The notes beneath the pieces were generated by a model. It saw nothing but the letters and a program-made list of their open reading frames with translations. It was not told the DNA's origin and made no database searches. A stretch of 64,000 nt of DNA from positions 2,790,001 to 2,854,000 of the forward strand of contig NZ_CP088298.1 in the NCBI RefSeq assembly GCF_021117425.1, given 5' to 3'. Positions within the stretch are counted from its first letter, which is position 1. The number at the start of each line of letters is the position of its first letter. The position numbers and the translations under genes are program-made. This DNA comes from Brevibacterium zhoupengii (GTDB lineage Bacteria > Actinomycetota > Actinomycetes > Actinomycetales > Brevibacteriaceae). Below, piece after piece: positions 45,692 through 55,164 of the stretch.

Positions 45692-47038
45692 CTAGTTGAA
45701 ATAGTTCTCCACGTCGACCGCTCCTCCGTCGCGCTCGAATTCTGCAACCACCTCGGCGGCCAGGTCATCGTCGACGAGGAAGTCCAAAGCCGTACACGCC
45801 AGTCCATACCCGGCGTCATGGGCGGCAGCTTCGGCGGCGGGCGTGATCGAGGCTGCCGCGAACTCGCGGGTATGCAGCGCCACCTCGGAGTCGGCGGTTT
45901 TGATCAGTGGATGGATGCCCGGTATCCGGTAGGACACATTGCCGAAGTCGGTCGACGCTGCAATCGACTCATCGAGCACCCCACCGGGCAGCGGTGTTCG
46001 CCCTTGCGTCTCCTCGTGCACGGCCCAGCGCTGTGTGAGAGCGGAGTTCGTACGCACTGGAAGCGAAGGCGGATGCTCGTCCCAGTCGACTTCCACTCCC
46101 GTGCCGGTCATGAGGGCCGCTCCCTTTGCCGCGTCCTCGACCCTGTCGGACAGCTCCTTGAGCGTTTCGGGGAACTTCGACCGGACATAGCACTGCACTG
46201 TGGCGGCTTCCGTGATGATCGAGGGCCGGGTCCCGCCGTCAGCGATGACGGCGTGCAGTCGGGAGATCGGCGGCATCTGCTGGCGAATCAGTCCAAGACC
46301 CTGGTAGAAGAGGTTCGCGGCGTCGAGTGCGTTGCGGCCCATGAACGGCTGCGCCGAGGCGTGGGCGGCGATCCCTGAGTAGTTGACGGTCAGCAGACGC
46401 CTGCCCAACCACACCTGTTCCGCGCAGTCGTACCCGTATCCGTGGACCATAATGGCTGCGTCGATCCCTTCGAAGGCTCCGCTGCGGGCCATGACCTCTT
46501 TGCCCGAGTGGCCCTCTTCCGCGGGAGTCCCGAGCAGCACTACGTTGCCGGGAACAGCGCTGGGGTCCCGTTCCCAGAGGGCGTGAAGGGCGAGGAATGC
46601 TCCGACTCCGGAGGCGGCTATGAGGTTGTGCCCGCAGGCATGACCGATTTCCGGCAGTGCGTCGTATTCGGCGAGGATCGCGATCGTGCGTCCGTCACCA
46701 TTTCCCGTCGTCGCGCGCAGGCTCGTCTCGACACCGTACAGCCCGGTCTCGACCTCGACGCCCCGTGAGCGCAGCAGTGAGGCGATAGCACTGACGGATT
46801 CGTATTCGACGAATGCGGTCTCTGCCAATGAGTGGATGGTGTGCAGCAGCCTGTCGAGATCAGACCGGGCCGCTTCAAGGCCTGCGGCGAGGCCTGCAGT
46901 GCTTGACTCGGGAGCCCCACTGAATTCGGAACTCCACTCACCTGCTCGCTCGCTGCGTGTTTGAGTCTCGGCGGCGATCTGGTCGAGATAGCTCGCGTTC
47001 GGGACTGTCGGTTGGCTCAGGTCGCGGATCTCACTCAT
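45692..47038 (-). CDS. M20 family metallo-amidohydrolase (AbgB-like)
   Basis: This 448-residue hydrolase has the M20 core: ILAEYDALPEIGHACGHNLIAASG (metal-binding Asp, Glu and His) and the catalytic region GTPAEEGHSGKEVM. The dimerisation domain follows. AbgB-type enzymes release p-aminobenzoate from p-aminobenzoyl-glutamate, and the AbgT gene downstream fits. ATG 47038 was chosen, as the preceding TTG (47047) has no RBS; a TATGCT box just upstream suggests a leaderless message. Substrate is inferred from neighbours. Confidence 0.88.
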   Translation of the reverse strand: MSEIRDLSQPTVPNASYLDQIAAETQTRSERAGEWSSEFSGAPESSTAGLAAGLEAARSDLDRLLHTIHSLAETAFVEYESVSAIASLLRSRGVEVETGLYGVETSLRATTGNGDGRTIAILAEYDALPEIGHACGHNLIAASGVGAFLALHALWERDPSAVPGNVVLLGTPAEEGHSGKEVMARSGAFEGIDAAIMVHGYGYDCAEQVWLGRRLLTVNYSGIAAHASAQPFMGRNALDAANLFYQGLGLIRQQMPPISRLHAVIADGGTRPSIITEAATVQCYVRSKFPETLKELSDRVEDAAKGAALMTGTGVEVDWDEHPPSLPVRTNSALTQRWAVHEETQGRTPLPGGVLDESIAASTDFGNVSYRIPGIHPLIKTADSEVALHTREFAAASITPAAEAAAHDAGYGLACTALDFLVDDDLAAEVVAEFERDGGAVDVENYFN

Positions 47039-47134
47039 GGAGATCAAGCATAGGAGACTTCGGGCAAGTGCACATGCCTTTTCCCTATATTCGGGACTCG
47101 ACCCGAAGTATTGGGTACGCTGCGGGCCGGGAGT

Positions 47135-47899
47135 CTACGACTCAGCGATCTGCAGAGCCAATGAGTCCACTCTCTCCACGATCGTCTCATCAGCGGCCAG
47201 AGCTAGTTGGAATCGCTTCATCTCCTCGGCGGAGACTTGAGAGCGAACCCCAAGTCGGATGCCGACCTCGGGCCCCTCGACATGGACTCGGGCACTGCCG
47301 GGACTCAGACTGATCTGCGCCAGCCAAGGAAAATCCTCGGCGATGGCGACCAGCGCCTGGCCCACCTCGGCGTCGGCCCAAGACGGAGTCCAGGGCTGGC
47401 CCTGGGCAAACGCGAACATTGCGGGACGACGCAGCAGGAACGAGGTCTCGGCCCCGGGGTCGAGGACGACGAGCTGTGATTCGGCTTCGATTGCGCCGAG
47501 GACGAGTCGTTCCGATTCGATCGGCACAGGCCGAGCCTCGGGATGCCACGCCGTCAATGGTGGAATCGAGCAGAATCCGGGTGTGCACTCACGGCCGTCC
47601 TCGGCCTGGAGCCGGACCATGGCCATCTCCGAGGAGTTGTCGACCATCAGTCCGTTCTCCCCGACCTCCTGGTCAACCGCCATCGGAACGATCGGTGCGT
47701 ACAGCCTGGCGCCTGACAATGCGGAGAGCACCTTGCTGTGCAGCGTCGGGTTCATCGGCTCCTGACCCACCTGGTTCAGGGCCTCGATCAGCCCGGCATC
47801 GGCAAGCCCGGAATCGCCCGAGAAGGGGTTCGGCCGCAGGTCACGGCCGGACCAGGATTGTCCGGCCGAGTCCGAGCGATCGCCCGTATCCGATGCCAC
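47135..47899 (-). CDS. SseB family protein
   Basis: This 254-residue soluble protein has an SseB-like N-terminal domain (residues about 50-170, with LYAPIVPMAVDQE and TAWHPEARPVPIE) and a C-terminal SseB-like part. The family name comes from enhanced serine sensitivity in E. coli, but the role here is unknown. Its place directly after hisA/priA (stop and start 4 bp apart) is conserved in related actinomycetes. Confidence 0.8.
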   Translation of the reverse strand: MASDTGDRSDSAGQSWSGRDLRPNPFSGDSGLADAGLIEALNQVGQEPMNPTLHSKVLSALSGARLYAPIVPMAVDQEVGENGLMVDNSSEMAMVRLQAEDGRECTPGFCSIPPLTAWHPEARPVPIESERLVLGAIEAESQLVVLDPGAETSFLLRRPAMFAFAQGQPWTPSWADAEVGQALVAIAEDFPWLAQISLSPGSARVHVEGPEVGIRLGVRSQVSAEEMKRFQLALAADETIVERVDSLALQIAES

Positions 47900-47903
47900 T
47901 TCT

Positions 47904-48641
47904 TCAGCCTCCAGCGACTTCGAGGGCTTCTTCCAAGGTGAACTTTCCGGCGTAGAGGGCCTTGCCCACGATCGCCGAGTCCACGCCGTAGGGTACCAGC
48001 TCGCGCAGGTTGCGCAGATCGTCGAGGCTCGAGACTCCGCCCGATGCCACGATCGGCTTGTCGGTCTTTTCTGCCATCGACTTCAGCAGCTCCACGTTGG
48101 GTCCCTGCAGAGTGCCGTCCTTGCGGACGTCGGTGACGACATAGCGGGCGCAGCCTGCCTTCTCAAGGGTCGAGAGGACCTCGTAGAGGTCTCCCCCGTC
48201 CTTGGTCCAGCCGCGGGCGGCGAGAGTGGTGCCGCGAACGTCGAGGCCGATGGCGACCTGATCGCCGAAGCGGGAGATCATGTCGGCGGTCCATTCCGGG
48301 TTCTCCAAGGCGGCGGTGCCGATGTTCACGCGCTCAGCGCCCGTATCGAGTGCTCGTTCGAGGCTCTCGGTGTCGCGGATGCCGCCGGAGAGTTCGACCT
48401 TGATGCCGACGGCCTTGACGACCTGGTTGAGCAGATCTGAGTTCGATCCGCGACCGAATGCGGCGTCGAGGTCGACGAGGTGGATCCACTCCGCTCCCCG
48501 GCTTTCGAAGTCCTGGGCTGCGTCGATGGGAGAACCGTAGTCGGTCTCCGTGCCGGCCTCGCCCTGGACGAGGCGGACGGCCTTGCCATCGGCGACGTCA
48601 ACGGCAGGAAGGAGGACGAGCTTGTTGGGGGTTTGAGTCAT
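47904..48641 (-). CDS. hisA: phosphoribosyl isomerase (HisA/PriA)
   Basis: This 245-residue TIM-barrel isomerase has [25 protein letters not shown] with the catalytic Asp, and [13 protein letters not shown] with the second catalytic Asp. It converts ProFAR to PRFAR in histidine synthesis. In many actinomycetes the same enzyme (PriA) also acts in tryptophan synthesis. Whether trpF exists elsewhere is unknown, so the dual role is likely but not shown. The frame is open upstream; ATG 48641 is set by homology and AAGG upstream. Confidence 0.94.
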   Translation of the reverse strand: MTQTPNKLVLLPAVDVADGKAVRLVQGEAGTETDYGSPIDAAQDFESRGAEWIHLVDLDAAFGRGSNSDLLNQVVKAVGIKVELSGGIRDTESLERALDTGAERVNIGTAALENPEWTADMISRFGDQVAIGLDVRGTTLAARGWTKDGGDLYEVLSTLEKAGCARYVVTDVRKDGTLQGPNVELLKSMAEKTDKPIVASGGVSSLDDLRNLRELVPYGVDSAIVGKALYAGKFTLEEALEVAGG

Positions 48642-48717
48642 TGTGACCTTTCTCAAGAGGCTGTCGAGACTGATGTGAACGAGTTGGAGCAGTTGAACCT
48701 GGAGGGATCGGACAATC

Positions 48718-49347
48718 CTAGTCGCGGGTCGCGCCCGCTTCCGGGAAAGAGCCGATCCAGTTGCGCAGCAGACGCGCACCTGCGTCGGCTGACTTCTCGG
48801 GGTGGAACTGGGCCGCCCAGGTGGTGCCGTCCTCGACTGCTGCGATGAAGCTGCTGCCATGGGTTGCGGTGGTCACCACCGTGTCCGGTGGGGGTTCGGT
48901 GGCGGCATAGGAGTGGACGAAGTAGAAGCGCTCCTCGGCCACACCCTCAAACATCCGTGAGGACGTCGGTGCGCTGACCTGTGACCATCCCATGTGTGGA
49001 ACGACCGGAGCCTTGAGCGCGGTGACGGCGCCGGGCCAGAGTCCGATGCCTTCCGTCTTCACACCGTGTTCTTCTCCGCGCGCGAAGAAGACCTGCAGAC
49101 CCACGCAGATGCCGAGCAGAGGTCGCTGACTTTGGTGCCAGGAGCGGATCAGCTCGTCTCCGCCGATTCGCGTCAATCCGGCCATCACAGCCGAATAGGC
49201 GCCGACGCCGGGAACGAGCAGACCGTCGGCGCCATCGATGGCGGACCGGTCGGCGGTGAGAACGACCTCGGCACCGGCTGCTTCCACCGCGCGAACGGCT
49301 GAGCGGACGTTTCCTGCCCCGTAGTCGAGGACAGCGACCGTGCTCAT
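48718..49347 (-). CDS. hisH: imidazole glycerol phosphate synthase, glutamine amidotransferase subunit
   Basis: This 209-residue class I amidotransferase has the nucleophile in [12 protein letters not shown], and His/Glu in AQFHPEKS. With HisF it forms imidazole glycerol phosphate and AICAR. HisF is not in this window. The start ATG 49347 overlaps the preceding membrane protein stop by four bases. Confidence 0.94.
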   Translation of the reverse strand: MSTVAVLDYGAGNVRSAVRAVEAAGAEVVLTADRSAIDGADGLLVPGVGAYSAVMAGLTRIGGDELIRSWHQSQRPLLGICVGLQVFFARGEEHGVKTEGIGLWPGAVTALKAPVVPHMGWSQVSAPTSSRMFEGVAEERFYFVHSYAATEPPPDTVVTTATHGSSFIAAVEDGTTWAAQFHPEKSADAGARLLRNWIGSFPEAGATRD

Positions 49348-49946
49348 TGCTTTGCTCCCTTGGTCAGGACGCTGTAGATCCTCCACAGGGAGAAGCCGAG
49401 GACGATTGCGCCGAAGACGGCGACCACCCAGGCCATGGTGTTGCCGGTGAGCCCGATAGTGATGCCGAAAGCGGTGATGAGTCCGGCGAGTACTGCCACG
49501 ACGATCCACAGCAGTGCCGTTCGCGCCACAGCGGCCCGGCCAGGAGACATCGTGGCGGCACTGGCCTGCAGCTTTGTCATGGAGGAGGTGGGGATGTTGC
49601 CCTCCACCTCGTCGGCCGACTTGATCTCGAGCAGGAGCTGCTCGAGGACATCTGGAAGGTTCTTCAGGGCCAGTCCTGCTGGCACATCCGATTCGCGGGC
49701 ACCGTGGCGGAAGTGACCGGCGTCGATCTGCTCCTCGCTGCGGGCAAGAAGGAGAACTTCGTGTTTGCCGGAGAGTTTGGAGATCGCAGCGGCCGCTTCG
49801 TTGCCCGCCTGCACGTCGGTGTCGGCCAAGACGATTCCGGTGAAGTCTCCGATGGGAACGATGGTTCCCTTGATGTTCGACAGCACGCAGGCAGCGGCCA
49901 GCTGCTCGGCTACGCCGAACGGGGTCACGACGACGGTGGTGCTCAC
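49344..49946 (-). CDS. membrane protein of unknown function in the his cluster
   Basis: This 200-residue protein has a soluble N-terminal half and two TM helices near residues 143-162 and 168-187. It overlaps hisH by four bases and hisB by four bases, so it belongs to the operon. A membrane protein at this position is found in related genera. No enzymatic motif is seen. Confidence 0.8.
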   Translation of the reverse strand: MSTTVVVTPFGVAEQLAAACVLSNIKGTIVPIGDFTGIVLADTDVQAGNEAAAAISKLSGKHEVLLLARSEEQIDAGHFRHGARESDVPAGLALKNLPDVLEQLLLEIKSADEVEGNIPTSSMTKLQASAATMSPGRAAVARTALLWIVVAVLAGLITAFGITIGLTGNTMAWVVAVFGAIVLGFSLWRIYSVLTKGAKQ

Positions 49947-50539
49947 AGGACTCCCTTGGTGCTGGGTACCGAGTTGTTGCGCTCATCGGGTTCGACTGCC
50001 TCACGCAGAGCGCGGGCGAAGGCCTTGAACTCTGCTTCGGCAATGTGGTGCGGGTCCCGGCCGCGCAGCAGGTCGAGGTGCACGGTGAGGCCGGCATGGA
50101 AGGCAATCGACTCAAGCGAGTGCGAGGTCATCGACCCGGTGAAGTGACCGCCGATGAGGTGGTACTGCTGGCCTTCGGGCTCACCTTCGTGCACGAAGTA
50201 GGGGCGGCCGGCCACATCGACGACGCACCGGGCCAGGGCCTCATCCAGCGGCACCGCAGCCAGACCGTAGCGGCGGATGCCGGACTTGTCGCCCAGTGCT
50301 TCGAGCAACGCCTGGCCCAGGACGATGGAGGTGTCCTCAACCGTGTGATGGACGTCGATGTGTGTATCACCGTCGGCCTTGATCTCCATGTCGATGAGTG
50401 AGTGCTTCGACAGCGCCGTGAGCATATGGTCGAAGAAGGGAACACTCGTCGAGATGTCGGACTGACCGGTTCCGTCGAGGTTGATGGAAACGTTGACCGA
50501 GGATTCCGAGGTCGTACGGGAGCGTTGTGCCTGCCTCAT
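49943..50539 (-). CDS. hisB: imidazoleglycerol-phosphate dehydratase
   Basis: This 198-residue enzyme has the metal-binding motifs [19 protein letters not shown] (here [13 protein letters not shown]) and [14 protein letters not shown]. It dehydrates imidazoleglycerol phosphate. It is monofunctional, without the phosphatase domain of enteric HisB. It overlaps the following membrane protein gene. Confidence 0.96.
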   Translation of the reverse strand: MRQAQRSRTTSESSVNVSINLDGTGQSDISTSVPFFDHMLTALSKHSLIDMEIKADGDTHIDVHHTVEDTSIVLGQALLEALGDKSGIRRYGLAAVPLDEALARCVVDVAGRPYFVHEGEPEGQQYHLIGGHFTGSMTSHSLESIAFHAGLTVHLDLLRGRDPHHIAEAEFKAFARALREAVEPDERNNSVPSTKGVL

Positions 50540-50640
50540 GGATGGCCTTTCGTAGGAAGGGTAAGTGCCGTCTGAGGACCATTGTCCTCTGACTCAAGCG
50601 AAGTGGTATGTCGGGGTGTGCGCATCTCAGCGATGTCGAC

Positions 50641-51774
50641 TCAGTTGGCGGACAGCACGATGGCCGGGTCCTCGGCCAATATTTCATTGACTGCGGTGAG
50701 GAACGCGGTGGTTTCCTCATCCGTGCCGGCATTGACCCGTGCGTGATGGTCGATGCCGATGTCGCGGATGAGAATTCCGCGATCGAGCAGCTTCTGCCAC
50801 AGATCATGAGGTGAGGCGATGCTGCCGAAGAGAACGAAGTTCGAATCGCTGGGGTAGACGGTGAACCCCGCCGCATCCAGGTGTTGCGAGATTCGGTCGC
50901 GGGAGTCGATGAGCCTGTCCACGTTCTCCAGGAGGAGGTCGGCGTGCTCCAAAGCGGTGGACGCAAGCACCTGCGTGATCTCCGAGAGGTGGTAGGGCAG
51001 GCGAACCAGACGCAGAACATCGATGAGATCCGGTGACGCAATGGCATAACCGAGACGCAGTCCGGCGCAGGCGAAGGCCTTACTCATCGTCCGTGACACG
51101 ACCAACCGGGGACGGCCGTCCAGCAGCGTCATGGCAGAGGCGCGTGCAGGTCGGGAGAACTCGGCGTAGGCCTCATCGACGATGACAATGCCTGAGCAGT
51201 TGTCGTAGGCGGCTTCGATGACGTCGAGGTCGATCGAGGTGCCTGTCGGGTTGTTGGGGGTGCACAGGAAGACGATGTCCGGGTTCACTGCGGCCACCTC
51301 GGCGGCGACGGTTTCCGCATCAAGCGTGAAGTCGTCGTTGCGCGCCGAGGCCTGCCAGGTGGCACCGGTGCCTGTGGTGATCAGGGGGTGCATGGAGTAG
51401 CTGGGGGTGAATCCGAGGACAGTGCGCCCGGGTCCGCCGAAGGCCTGCACGATATGGGAGAGGACCTCGTTCGACCCGTTTGCCGCCCAGATCATGTCGG
51501 AGCTGAGCTCGACGGACTGTCCGGCGCGGTCATTGACGCCCTGCAGATAGGTGACGAGATGCTCGCGCAGGTCTTCGAACTCACGGTCGGGATAGCGGTT
51601 GAGTCCGGCGAAGTGTCCGTCGACGGCTGAACGCATACTCTCGACGACCACATCGGGGATCGGATAGGCGTTCTCGTTGACGTTCAGCTGCACTGGCACA
51701 TCCAGATGCGGAGCGCCGTAGGGCTTGAGGCCGACTAGGTCCGAACGCACTGGCAATGACTCGTTATTTCCCAC
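50641..51774 (-). CDS. hisC: histidinol-phosphate aminotransferase
   Basis: This 377-residue PLP enzyme of fold type I has the segments NANGSNEVLSHI, CTPNNPTGTS and the PLP-Lys region SKAFACAGLRLGYA. It converts imidazole acetol phosphate to histidinol phosphate. In related actinomycetes hisD lies directly upstream; here the LysM gene does, 9 bp before hisC. Confidence 0.95.
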   Translation of the reverse strand: MGNNESLPVRSDLVGLKPYGAPHLDVPVQLNVNENAYPIPDVVVESMRSAVDGHFAGLNRYPDREFEDLREHLVTYLQGVNDRAGQSVELSSDMIWAANGSNEVLSHIVQAFGGPGRTVLGFTPSYSMHPLITTGTGATWQASARNDDFTLDAETVAAEVAAVNPDIVFLCTPNNPTGTSIDLDVIEAAYDNCSGIVIVDEAYAEFSRPARASAMTLLDGRPRLVVSRTMSKAFACAGLRLGYAIASPDLIDVLRLVRLPYHLSEITQVLASTALEHADLLLENVDRLIDSRDRISQHLDAAGFTVYPSDSNFVLFGSIASPHDLWQKLLDRGILIRDIGIDHHARVNAGTDEETTAFLTAVNEILAEDPAIVLSAN

Positions 51775-51783
51775 CGCATCAGT

Positions 51784-52116
51784 CTAGCGTTTGGGCACAT
51801 CCAAGGTCTGCCCCGGGTGCACCACAGGCGAGGACAGGTGGTTGATGTCGACGATGTCAGCGACGACATCGCGGGTGTCGCGGTCGATCCCGAGGTCCAC
51901 GGCCACTGCCCACAGTGACTCCCCTTCACCGACGACGACTGCCTCGGCGTCGATGCCGATGTCCTCGGTCTCTGCTCCGGCGGCTGCCGAGAACGACTGT
52001 GTGGCGACGAAGAATGCTCCGCCGACGATGACGAGAGCGCACACCATGGTCCGAAGCAGGCGCATGGCCTGGCGTCCACGAGTGGTGAAACGCAGTTCCT
52101 GGTTCAGTGCAGACAT
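51784..52116 (-). CDS. LysM domain protein with TM helix, YneA/ChiZ-type SOS protein
   Basis: This 110-residue protein has one TM helix (about residues 22-44) and a C-terminal LysM domain (about 58-107, VGEGESLWAVAVDLGID ... HPGQTLDVP). Its divergent position next to lexA matches YneA of Bacillus and ChiZ (Rv2719c) of mycobacteria, SOS-induced cell-division inhibitors with this architecture. SOS boxes lie in the shared promoter region. The division-inhibitor role is inferred. Confidence 0.85.
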   Translation of the reverse strand: MSALNQELRFTTRGRQAMRLLRTMVCALVIVGGAFFVATQSFSAAAGAETEDIGIDAEAVVVGEGESLWAVAVDLGIDRDTRDVVADIVDINHLSSPVVHPGQTLDVPKR

Positions 52117-52157
52117 CGCTTAACCTCTTTCCTTCGTACGATTCCACCCGTAATAGG

Positions 52158-52214
52158 TAGAACGTCTGTTCTATTCAACATGCCAATCGAACATATGTCC
52201 AGTCCAACTCGAAC
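52158..52214. promoter_or_regulatory. SOS boxes between lexA and the LysM gene
   Basis: TAGAACGTCTGTTCTA (52158-52173) is a perfect palindrome close to the actinobacterial box CGAAC-N4-GTTCG. A second, weaker one is TCGAACATATGTCC (52187-52200) and a TCGAAC half site is at 52209-52214. They lie between the divergent genes, so LexA probably represses both. Confidence 0.8.
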
Positions 52215-52350
52215 ATTTATGCGACAATGAGAGAGAACCAGCGTTGTTGATTGATCTGAAAGAACCATCTCAGGCGGCACTGACACGAGAATTCTCGACG
52301 TGAGGATCAAGCGGTGGGGCCGGCGGGAATAGAACGAAGGGGAACGAGCA

Positions 52351-53106
52351 ATGGTTCAGAACAAACGAGGGAGGGGCCGTCCCCGCAACGAGGACGTCGC
52401 CAGCGAAATCGCAGCCGCCCGCAGCGATGACGAGGACGTCTCGATTCCGGAAGGCTCCACCGGCGAGGGCGATTTTCGTCTGACCCCACGACAGCGTCTG
52501 GTCCTCGAGACCATCGAACGCGCAGTCGTGACCAACGGCTACCCGCCGAGCATGCGCGAGATCGGCAAGGCTGCCGGGCTGGCCTCGCTCTCCAGCGTGG
52601 CTCACCAGCTTTCCCAGCTCGAACGTCTCGGCTATGTCCGTCGGGACCCGAAGCGCCCGCGCGCCATCGAAGTGGTCAATCCCTTCGAAGAGGAAGAGGC
52701 AGAGCGGGCCAAGTACGAAGAGCTGGCCAACAACACCGTCCAGGTCCCCGTCGTCGGCCGCATCGCCGCCGGTGGGCCCATCTTGGCTGAGCAGGAGGTC
52801 GACGATGTCTTCTCCCTGCCGACACAGGTCGTGGGCTCGGGCGACATGTTCCTGCTCAAGGTCGTCGGTGACTCGATGATCGAAGCCGCGATCTGTCACG
52901 ACGACTGGGTGGTCGTGCGCAAGCAGCACACCGCTGACAACGGTCAGATCGTGGCGGCCCTGCTCGATGGTGAGGCGACTGTGAAGACGCTCAAGCGCAA
53001 GGCCGGCCGCCAGTGGCTGCTCCCCCAGAACAAGGACTATGAACCGATCGACGGCACCTATGCCCAGATCATGGGTCTCGTCGTGTCAGTGATCCGTCGC
53101 CTCTGA
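52351..53106 (+). CDS. lexA: LexA repressor
   Basis: This 251-residue repressor has a winged HTH (about residues 42-110) and a C-terminal S24 autoprotease: cleavage site Ala140-Gly141 in RIAAGGP, catalytic Ser175 (GDSMIEA) and Lys212 (EATVKTL). The N-terminus is extended by about 40 residues, acidic and variable, as in other actinomycetes. RBS AAGGGGA precedes the ATG. RecA-triggered self-cleavage releases the SOS genes, including lexA, recA and the LysM gene. Confidence 0.97.
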   Translation: MVQNKRGRGRPRNEDVASEIAAARSDDEDVSIPEGSTGEGDFRLTPRQRLVLETIERAVVTNGYPPSMREIGKAAGLASLSSVAHQLSQLERLGYVRRDPKRPRAIEVVNPFEEEEAERAKYEELANNTVQVPVVGRIAAGGPILAEQEVDDVFSLPTQVVGSGDMFLLKVVGDSMIEAAICHDDWVVVRKQHTADNGQIVAALLDGEATVKTLKRKAGRQWLLPQNKDYEPIDGTYAQIMGLVVSVIRRL

Positions 53107-53145
53107 CTTTTCTCCCCAGGTCTTCGACCACTGAGGTTCCGATGA

Positions 53146-53179
53146 CTGTGCCCCCGACCGATGACGGTCGGGGGCACAG
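53146..53179. terminator. terminator between lexA and the dinG-like helicase
   Basis: CTGTGCCCCCGACC and GGTCGGGGGCACAG form a perfect 14-bp stem with a 6-base loop. It lies between two convergent genes and can serve both; there is no T-run. Confidence 0.8.
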
Positions 53180-53196
53180 TGCGTCTCGGGCTCAAA

Positions 53197-55164
53197 TCAG
53201 TCGTCGGTGGCTGCCAGACGTCCCAGGCTGGACTTCACGAGCGTCGAATCCGTCGTCGGCCACATCGACGGCATCGAATTCACTAGGTACCCGCCGTAGC
53301 GAGCCGAGCGCAGGCGCGAGTCGAGCACGGCCACGACTCCCCTGTCCTTGGTTGAGCGGATCAGGCGACCCGCTCCCTGTGCCAGGCGCAGTGCGGCATG
53401 GGTGGCGCTGACGGCCATGAAGCCGTTGACTCCGCGGTTGTCGGCGTCTTTCGATCTTGCCTGCATCAGTGGGTCATCGGGCCTGGGGAACGGAAGCCGG
53501 TCGATGATGACGAGGCGGTTGGTCCGGCCCGGAACGTCGACTCCCTGCCACAGTGACATGGTGCCGAAGAGGCAGGCTTGGTCATCTGCGGTGAATTGGG
53601 AGACGAGTGAGGGCAGTCCGTCATCGCCTTGGAGGAGGATCGGGATGTCGAGCTTCGCCCTCAGGTGTTCGGCTGCGGCATTTGCGGCCGCTCGGGAGGA
53701 GAACAGTCCCAGTGCCCCGCCCTTGGAGGCGGTGACCAGTTCCTCAAGCTCATCCAGTGCCTGTTCGCTCAGGCCGCTGCGGCCGGGACGTGGGAGGTGG
53801 GCGGCGACGTAGAGGATGCTCTGTTTGCCGTAGTCGAAGGGTGATCCGACGTCGAGGCTGTCCCACTTGGGTGCGTCGGGGCCGAAGAGTCCCAGGGACG
53901 CTGCGACGGCGTCGAAGTTTCCACCCAGGGACAGAGTCGCCGAGGTGGCTACCACTGTTGAGTCTTCGAAGATCCCTGAGCGCATGGTGCCGGCCACGCT
54001 GAGCGGGGCGACGACGAGGTTCGTGGTCTCACGTTCGCGGAAGGTGCTGCGCGAGAGCCACACGACGTCGTTCTTGCCGGGGTCGCAGAACCGTTCGGCC
54101 AGTTCGAAGATCTCCTGGCAGCGGGCCTTGGCCATCTGCCGCCCGGCGTCGGAGTCCTCGGTCTTGCCGCCGATGTCGTTGATGATCTGTCGAGCGGAGT
54201 CACGAATCTGAGCCAGCGCGAGGGACAGTGCCTCGCTCATATTGAGGATCAGACCTTCGCTGACACCGCTTTGGGCGCGTTCGAGAGCTGCGGCCGCGGA
54301 GTCAAGCAGTGCGACGACGCCGTCCTGGACGATGGTGTGCTTGCGCACGGAGCTTGTGGCGGCCGAGAGCATGCTCGTGTTGATCTGACCCGACAGCGCG
54401 TTCGTCACCCGATCCTTGAGTTCGTGGGCCTCGTCGATGATGATGACATCGTGTTCGGGCAGCACGGTGTTCTCACCGAAGGCGTCGATGGCCAGGAGCG
54501 CGTGGTTGGTCACGACGATGTCGGCTTCGGCCGCGTTGTTGCGGGCCAGTTCAGCGAAGCATTCGGTGTACAGGGGGCAGTTCGAGCCGAGACAGTCGAA
54601 GGAGTTGACCGAGACCTCTGACCAGGCGCGGTCGCTGACACCGGGCAGGAGATCATCGCGGTCGCCGGACTCTGTGGTCTTCTCCCACGTCCGAATTCGC
54701 TGGATCTCCTCACCGAGGCCGGACCGGTCGGTGGCCTTGCGACCGGCCTCCGCATCCGCACCGAGGTCGAAGAGCATCCCTTCGCCCTCATCGGGGTATC
54801 CGCCGCCGAGCTTGTGCTTGCAGACATAGTTGCGCCTGCCCTTGAGCAGAGCGGCCCGGGGCAGCGGATCGAGGGTCTTCTTCACGGCCTTGAACAGGCG
54901 CGGCAGATCGCGGTGGATGATCTGCGTCTGCAGAGCCAAGGTCGCCGTGGACACGATGACGCGGTTGCCCGTCCGGCTGGAGTACTCGGCCGCCGGGACC
55001 AGATAGGCCAAGGACTTGCCGGTACCGGTGCCTGCCTGGACCAGCAGGTGGATGCCCTTGTCCACCGACGAGGAGACTGCTTGGGCCATCTCTGTCTGAC
55101 CTTCTCGGGTCGAGCCGCCGATGGCCCCTACGGCGGACTCGAGCAGTTCTTCGACGGTGCTCAC
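53197..55164 (-). CDS. DinG-like ATP-dependent DNA helicase
   Basis: This 655-residue superfamily 2 helicase has a P-loop (VQAGTGTGKSLAYLVP), a DEAH motif (IIDEAHELKDR) and a C-terminal domain with QGAGRLIRS (motif VI). Cys residues between Walker A and DEAH (CKHKLGGG, LGSNCPLYTEC) may bind an iron-sulfur cluster, as in XPD/DinG. The start GTG 55164 overlaps the hflX stop by four bases. It lies next to lexA, as in related actinomycetes. Confidence 0.9.
   Translation of the reverse strand: MSTVEELLESAVGAIGGSTREGQTEMAQAVSSSVDKGIHLLVQAGTGTGKSLAYLVPAAEYSSRTGNRVIVSTATLALQTQIIHRDLPRLFKAVKKTLDPLPRAALLKGRRNYVCKHKLGGGYPDEGEGMLFDLGADAEAGRKATDRSGLGEEIQRIRTWEKTTESGDRDDLLPGVSDRAWSEVSVNSFDCLGSNCPLYTECFAELARNNAAEADIVVTNHALLAIDAFGENTVLPEHDVIIIDEAHELKDRVTNALSGQINTSMLSAATSSVRKHTIVQDGVVALLDSAAAALERAQSGVSEGLILNMSEALSLALAQIRDSARQIINDIGGKTEDSDAGRQMAKARCQEIFELAERFCDPGKNDVVWLSRSTFRERETTNLVVAPLSVAGTMRSGIFEDSTVVATSATLSLGGNFDAVAASLGLFGPDAPKWDSLDVGSPFDYGKQSILYVAAHLPRPGRSGLSEQALDELEELVTASKGGALGLFSSRAAANAAAEHLRAKLDIPILLQGDDGLPSLVSQFTADDQACLFGTMSLWQGVDVPGRTNRLVIIDRLPFPRPDDPLMQARSKDADNRGVNGFMAVSATHAALRLAQGAGRLIRSTKDRGVVAVLDSRLRSARYGGYLVNSMPSMWPTTDSTLVKSSLGRLAATDD

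Noticed and set aside
49348..50115. Long N-terminal extension of HisH
   Set aside because: It overlaps the membrane protein and hisB genes in a different frame and is Arg/Pro/Ser-rich.
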